Origin: Chara braunii | Lineage: Eukaryota; Streptophyta; Charophyceae; Charales; Characeae | Assembly: GCA_003427395.1 (NCBI GenBank) | Contig: BFEA01000046.1 | Location: 1,323,983-1,355,928, forward strand | Reading direction: 5' to 3' | Length of the DNA stretch: 31,946 bases | Part shown: positions 29,682 through 31,946 of the stretch, in pieces | How the letters are laid out: each line of letters opens with the position of its first letter | Position numbering within the stretch: the first letter of the stretch is position 1 | Translations under genes and position numbers: made by a program | The notes under the pieces: generated by a model | Database searches by the model: none | Told to the model about the DNA's origin: nothing | Seen by the model: only the letters and a program-made list of their open reading frames with translations

Positions 29682-30335
29682 TTATTGAAAAGTTGGGTAA
29701 CTCGTACAACAGAAAGATAGAGTAGAGTCAGAGTCAGACTTATGATATAACTTTATCGCACGTAGTTCGGACTTCTCGTCCTTGAGTTTGACAATTTTAT
29801 CTTTGAACTTAACTTCTGGGTCGGCTCCCTCATGCCAATCCATACCTAAAATTAGATCAAAGGGTAAATTATTCTCTATAAGGAAGGATACCTCGTGTAG
29901 AATCTTCTTACCTTCCTTGGTTCTTAAGTAACACTTAACAAGATCGATGTATTGAGAGACAGTGATCGTACTATTGTCAGCCAGTATAGACGTGATAGGT
30001 CTAGGTAAATCCTTTACTTTCATTCCCAGATGCAACTTTCGAATTGCCTTCTCTGAGATATAAGACTGCGTCGATCCCGGATCTAACAAGGCACCTACTC
30101 GCGTGTGCGCAATCTCAACGTCTGCGATCATTAACTCACCCTTAGACTTTGCTTTCTTCGCCCACGAACTTCTTAGTGTTATTAGTTCATTGCCGAACTC
30201 GTCAAGGGAATCGTCCACTGAGACAGAACAAAGTACCGTATCAGGGTGATCTAGACAACGGGCGAAAAAAGAGTAATCCTCTGCCTTGCGATTCGAAGGG
30301 GTAGAAGGGGTTGTAAGCGCCTTACCTTTATCTTC
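29682..30335 (-). CDS. Aspartic protease of gypsy element C
   Basis: The open frame runs from near 30330 (after a TAG) through KAEDYSFFARCLDHPDTVLC and VDDSLDEFGNELITLRSSW to the protease core: RVGALLDPGSTQSYISEKAI, with catalytic Asp (about 30075), hydrophobic segment VSFLIENNLPFDLILGMDWH, and a stop after PTFQ at 29682. DPGS in place of DTGS is common in plant gypsy proteases. The active-site residue is intact, unlike element B. The first ATG is at 30216-30218, but the domain would come from a Gag-Pol precursor. The 319-bp tandem duplication begins a few residues before the catalytic Asp. Confidence 0.8.
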   Translation of the reverse strand, partial: EDKGKALTTPSTPSNRKAEDYSFFARCLDHPDTVLCSVSVDDSLDEFGNELITLRSSWAKKAKSKGELMIADVEIAHTRVGALLDPGSTQSYISEKAIRKLHLGMKVKDLPRPITSILADNSTITVSQYIDLVKCYLRTKEGKKILHEVSFLIENNLPFDLILGMDWHEGADPEVKFKDKIVKLKDEKSELRAIKLYHKSDSDSTLSFCCTSYPTFQ

Positions 30336-30728
30336 ATCTAAATCCTTCGACTAAGGAGGAGCTGATGCTACTCCTACTGGCTGCTCGCTTTTGGGTTTCG
30401 AATAAGCGGGCACCTACTCGCGTGTGCGCGATCTCAATATCTACGATCATTAACTCACCCTTAGACTTTGCTTTCTTCGCCCACGAACTTCTTAGTGTTA
30501 TTAGTTCATTGCCGAACTCGTCAAGGGAATCATCCAGTGAGACAGAACAAAGTACCGTATCAGGGTGATCTAGACAACGGGCGAAAAAAGAGTAATCCTC
30601 TGCCTTGTGAGTCGAAGGGGTAGAAGGGGTTGTAGGCGCCTGACCTTTATCTTCGTCTAAATCCTTCGGCTAAGTAGGAGCAGATGCTACTCCTACTGGG
30701 TACTCACTTTTGGGTTTCGAATAAGCAG
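30091..30728 (-). repeat. 319-bp tandem duplication between gag and protease of element C
   Basis: Copies 30091-30409 and 30410-30728 are equal in length and differ at scattered sites. Each starts with GCACC, and GCACC also follows the second copy at 30729, a five-base homology at the breakpoints. The unit covers the sequence after the gag zinc knuckle and the protease N-terminal segment up to TRVGA. Its length is not a multiple of three. Confidence 0.95.
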
Positions 30729-31105
30729 GCACCAAGCTATCACGTGACCCACGACGGTACCACACTTAAGGCACTGGCGATTGTCCATCTTGGACTGTCA
30801 TTCCTCTCGGGTCATATTCATTTTCTCCTAAGGCCTCCCGAATGCAATGCCAGGATGTCCGGAAAACGAGCGTGGTCTCTTCTTCTTCTTCCACTGGTTC
30901 TGGCCTCCCTTGTTGGCCATGACAGCAGTAACGTCACCCTTCCCGGACTCACTGTTGTCGTTACCTCCTCCCCCCTCAAACTCCTCCAGAGGTAACTTCT
31001 CTACAGTCTCATCGTCAAATAACACAAGCATATGGTCATGGCGCCAGTATGCTGCATTGCTGTTTACATGCATGAAAAGTGTGTTTGAAAACGAGTCTGA
31101 TTGCA
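30729..31105 (-). pseudogene. C-terminal gag fragment of element C with zinc knuckle
   Basis: The frame read from 31118 includes HDHMLVLFDDETVEKLPLEE, a Gly/Asn/Ser linker and a Lys-rich basic patch (NQWKKKKRPRSF). After a frame change near 30830 comes NRQCLKCGTVVGHVIAWC (about 30740-30790), a CCHC-type knuckle with five residues, in place of four, between the second Cys and His. The N-terminal part of gag is absent: the sequence changes to the P3 fragment at 31106. Confidence 0.6.
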
Positions 31106-31404
31106 ATGTTGTCCACATGTCAAAAAAACAGCAGGACGTTCATCACAGTGCGGCATCATGCAGTCCCGATAGCATCTTTGAGCACAAAGGGACAACGAAT
31201 ATCTGAGTGATAGGGATGTATACAATGAGGAAATGTTGGACACCCTTCGACACAGACGGCGGAGGCTGCAATAGATTGATAATGTTGATGGCATAGGTGA
31301 TGAATTCCGCAGCCAAGACGCACTGCGTCCCTGTCCCGACAGGTGTCACATGACAGTCGGTCAATAATCCAGAATAAAGTATGACTTCGGTAATGCACAC
31401 AGAA
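31106..31404 (-). pseudogene. P3: truncated Josephin/RING-family fragment
   Basis: About 299 bp closely matching P1 (roughly 18331-18630). It covers the last few residues of the Josephin domain (FWIIDRLSCDTC), finger 1 (CGIHHLCHQHY, ending RCPF) and the start of finger 2 (HCDERPAVFLTCGQH). A one-base deletion relative to P1 after RCPF breaks the frame. At the T run where P1 is one base short, P3 is in frame, so it records the intact sequence there. The left edge joins gag of element C, the right edge a purine repeat. Confidence 0.8.
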
Positions 31405-31464
31405 GAAGGGGAAGAAGAAGAAGAAGAAGAAGTTGAAGAAGAAGAAGAAGACGAGGAAGAGGAA

Positions 31465-31496
<32 letters not shown>

Positions 31497-31946
31497 AGAA
31501 GAAGAAGAAGAAGAAGAAGAGGACGTTGGCAAAGAGGAAGGAGAAGGAGAGGGAGGGGGAAAGGGAGAGGAAGGCGGAGGGGAAGTGGAAGGGGAAGGAG
31601 GAGGAGGAGGAGGGGGAGGGGGAGAAGAAGGGGGAAGTGGAGAGGAAGAAGGGGAAGACAGAGGAGGGGAAGATGGAGGCAGTGAAGGAGGGGAAGATGG
31701 AGGCAGAGAAGGAGGAGAAGATGGAAAAGAAAAAGGGGGAGGATGAGGGGGAGAGGGAGGAGGGGGAGAGGGAGAAGGAGAAGAACGGGAAGGAGAAGGA
31801 GGAGGAGGGGGAGGGGGAGAAGAAGGGGGAAGTGAAGAGGAAGAGGGGGAAGACAGAGGGGAAAATGGACAAGAAGGGGGAAGGGGAGGCAGAGGAGGAG
31901 GAGAAGATGGAAAAGAGGAAGGGGGAGGAGGAGAGGGAGAGGGAGG
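31405..31946. repeat. Polypurine (GAA/GAC/GGA) tract
   Basis: About 540 bp almost wholly A and G on the plus strand. It begins with GAA and GAC trinucleotide runs and then varied GGA/GGGA blocks with internal near-repeats (GGAAGATGGAGGCAG twice near 31667-31704). Both strands read as open low-complexity frames (Glu/Asp/Gly or Ser/Pro/Phe). These are not called as genes. The tract runs off the window end. Confidence 0.95.

Noticed and set aside
31381-31746. Plus-strand Glu/Asp/Gly-rich open frame
   Set aside because: It is a direct translation of the purine repeat; frames on both strands are open for the same reason and no start context or domain supports a gene.

Overview
This window is repeat-dominated eukaryotic nuclear DNA from a draft assembly. 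Almost every recognisable coding sequence is on the minus strand. The primer-binding sites match the 3' end of plant initiator tRNA-Met. The Ty3/gypsy proteins are of the plant type, and the Penelope-like element has a domain order I know from the green lineage. I infer a large-genome green alga or streptophyte; a charophyte such as Chara would fit, but nothing here proves it. No tRNA, rRNA or CRISPR locus was seen.

Layout, left to right. (1) 1-6216: a chimeric Ty3/gypsy element. Its right half is LTR, primer-binding site, long leader and gag (element A). Its left half is an integrase open frame, polypurine tract and LTR of another family; protease, RT and RNase H are missing at the junction near 2200. 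(2) 6217-9148: the 5' part of another LTR element (X): LTR, primer-binding site, leader and a decayed gag. (3) 9149-18016: a nearly complete but decayed gypsy element (B), sister to A in LTR, leader and gag. It runs LTR-gag-PR-RT-RH-INT-LTR and contains one run of Ns whose flanks are identical, so the gap looks artificial. (4) 18178-21010: two tandem paralogues, P1 and P2, that join a Josephin-like (ataxin-3-type) deubiquitinase domain to two RING-like zinc fingers. Each copy is damaged differently. (5) 21220-24440: a Penelope-like retroelement with the GIY-YIG endonuclease upstream of the RT. (6) 24669-25857: three tandem copies of a 400-bp unit. (7) 25870-31105: gypsy element C with gag end, PR, RT, RH and INT, interrupted by a 319-bp tandem duplication. 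(8) 31106-31404: a third, truncated Josephin/RING copy (P3) abutting element C gag. (9) 31405-31946: an almost pure purine tract.

The most unusual content is the Josephin-RING-RING family, which puts ubiquitin-removing and ubiquitin-ligase-type modules in one polypeptide. One copy keeps the catalytic His/Asp equivalents but is frameshifted. The other keeps Cys and Asn but has Arg in place of His, and its two halves are out of frame because of a 109-bp duplication. Next in interest are the permuted-domain Penelope-like element, the gag/integrase chimera, and the repeated occurrence of short frame-breaking tandem duplications (89, 109 and 319 bp).
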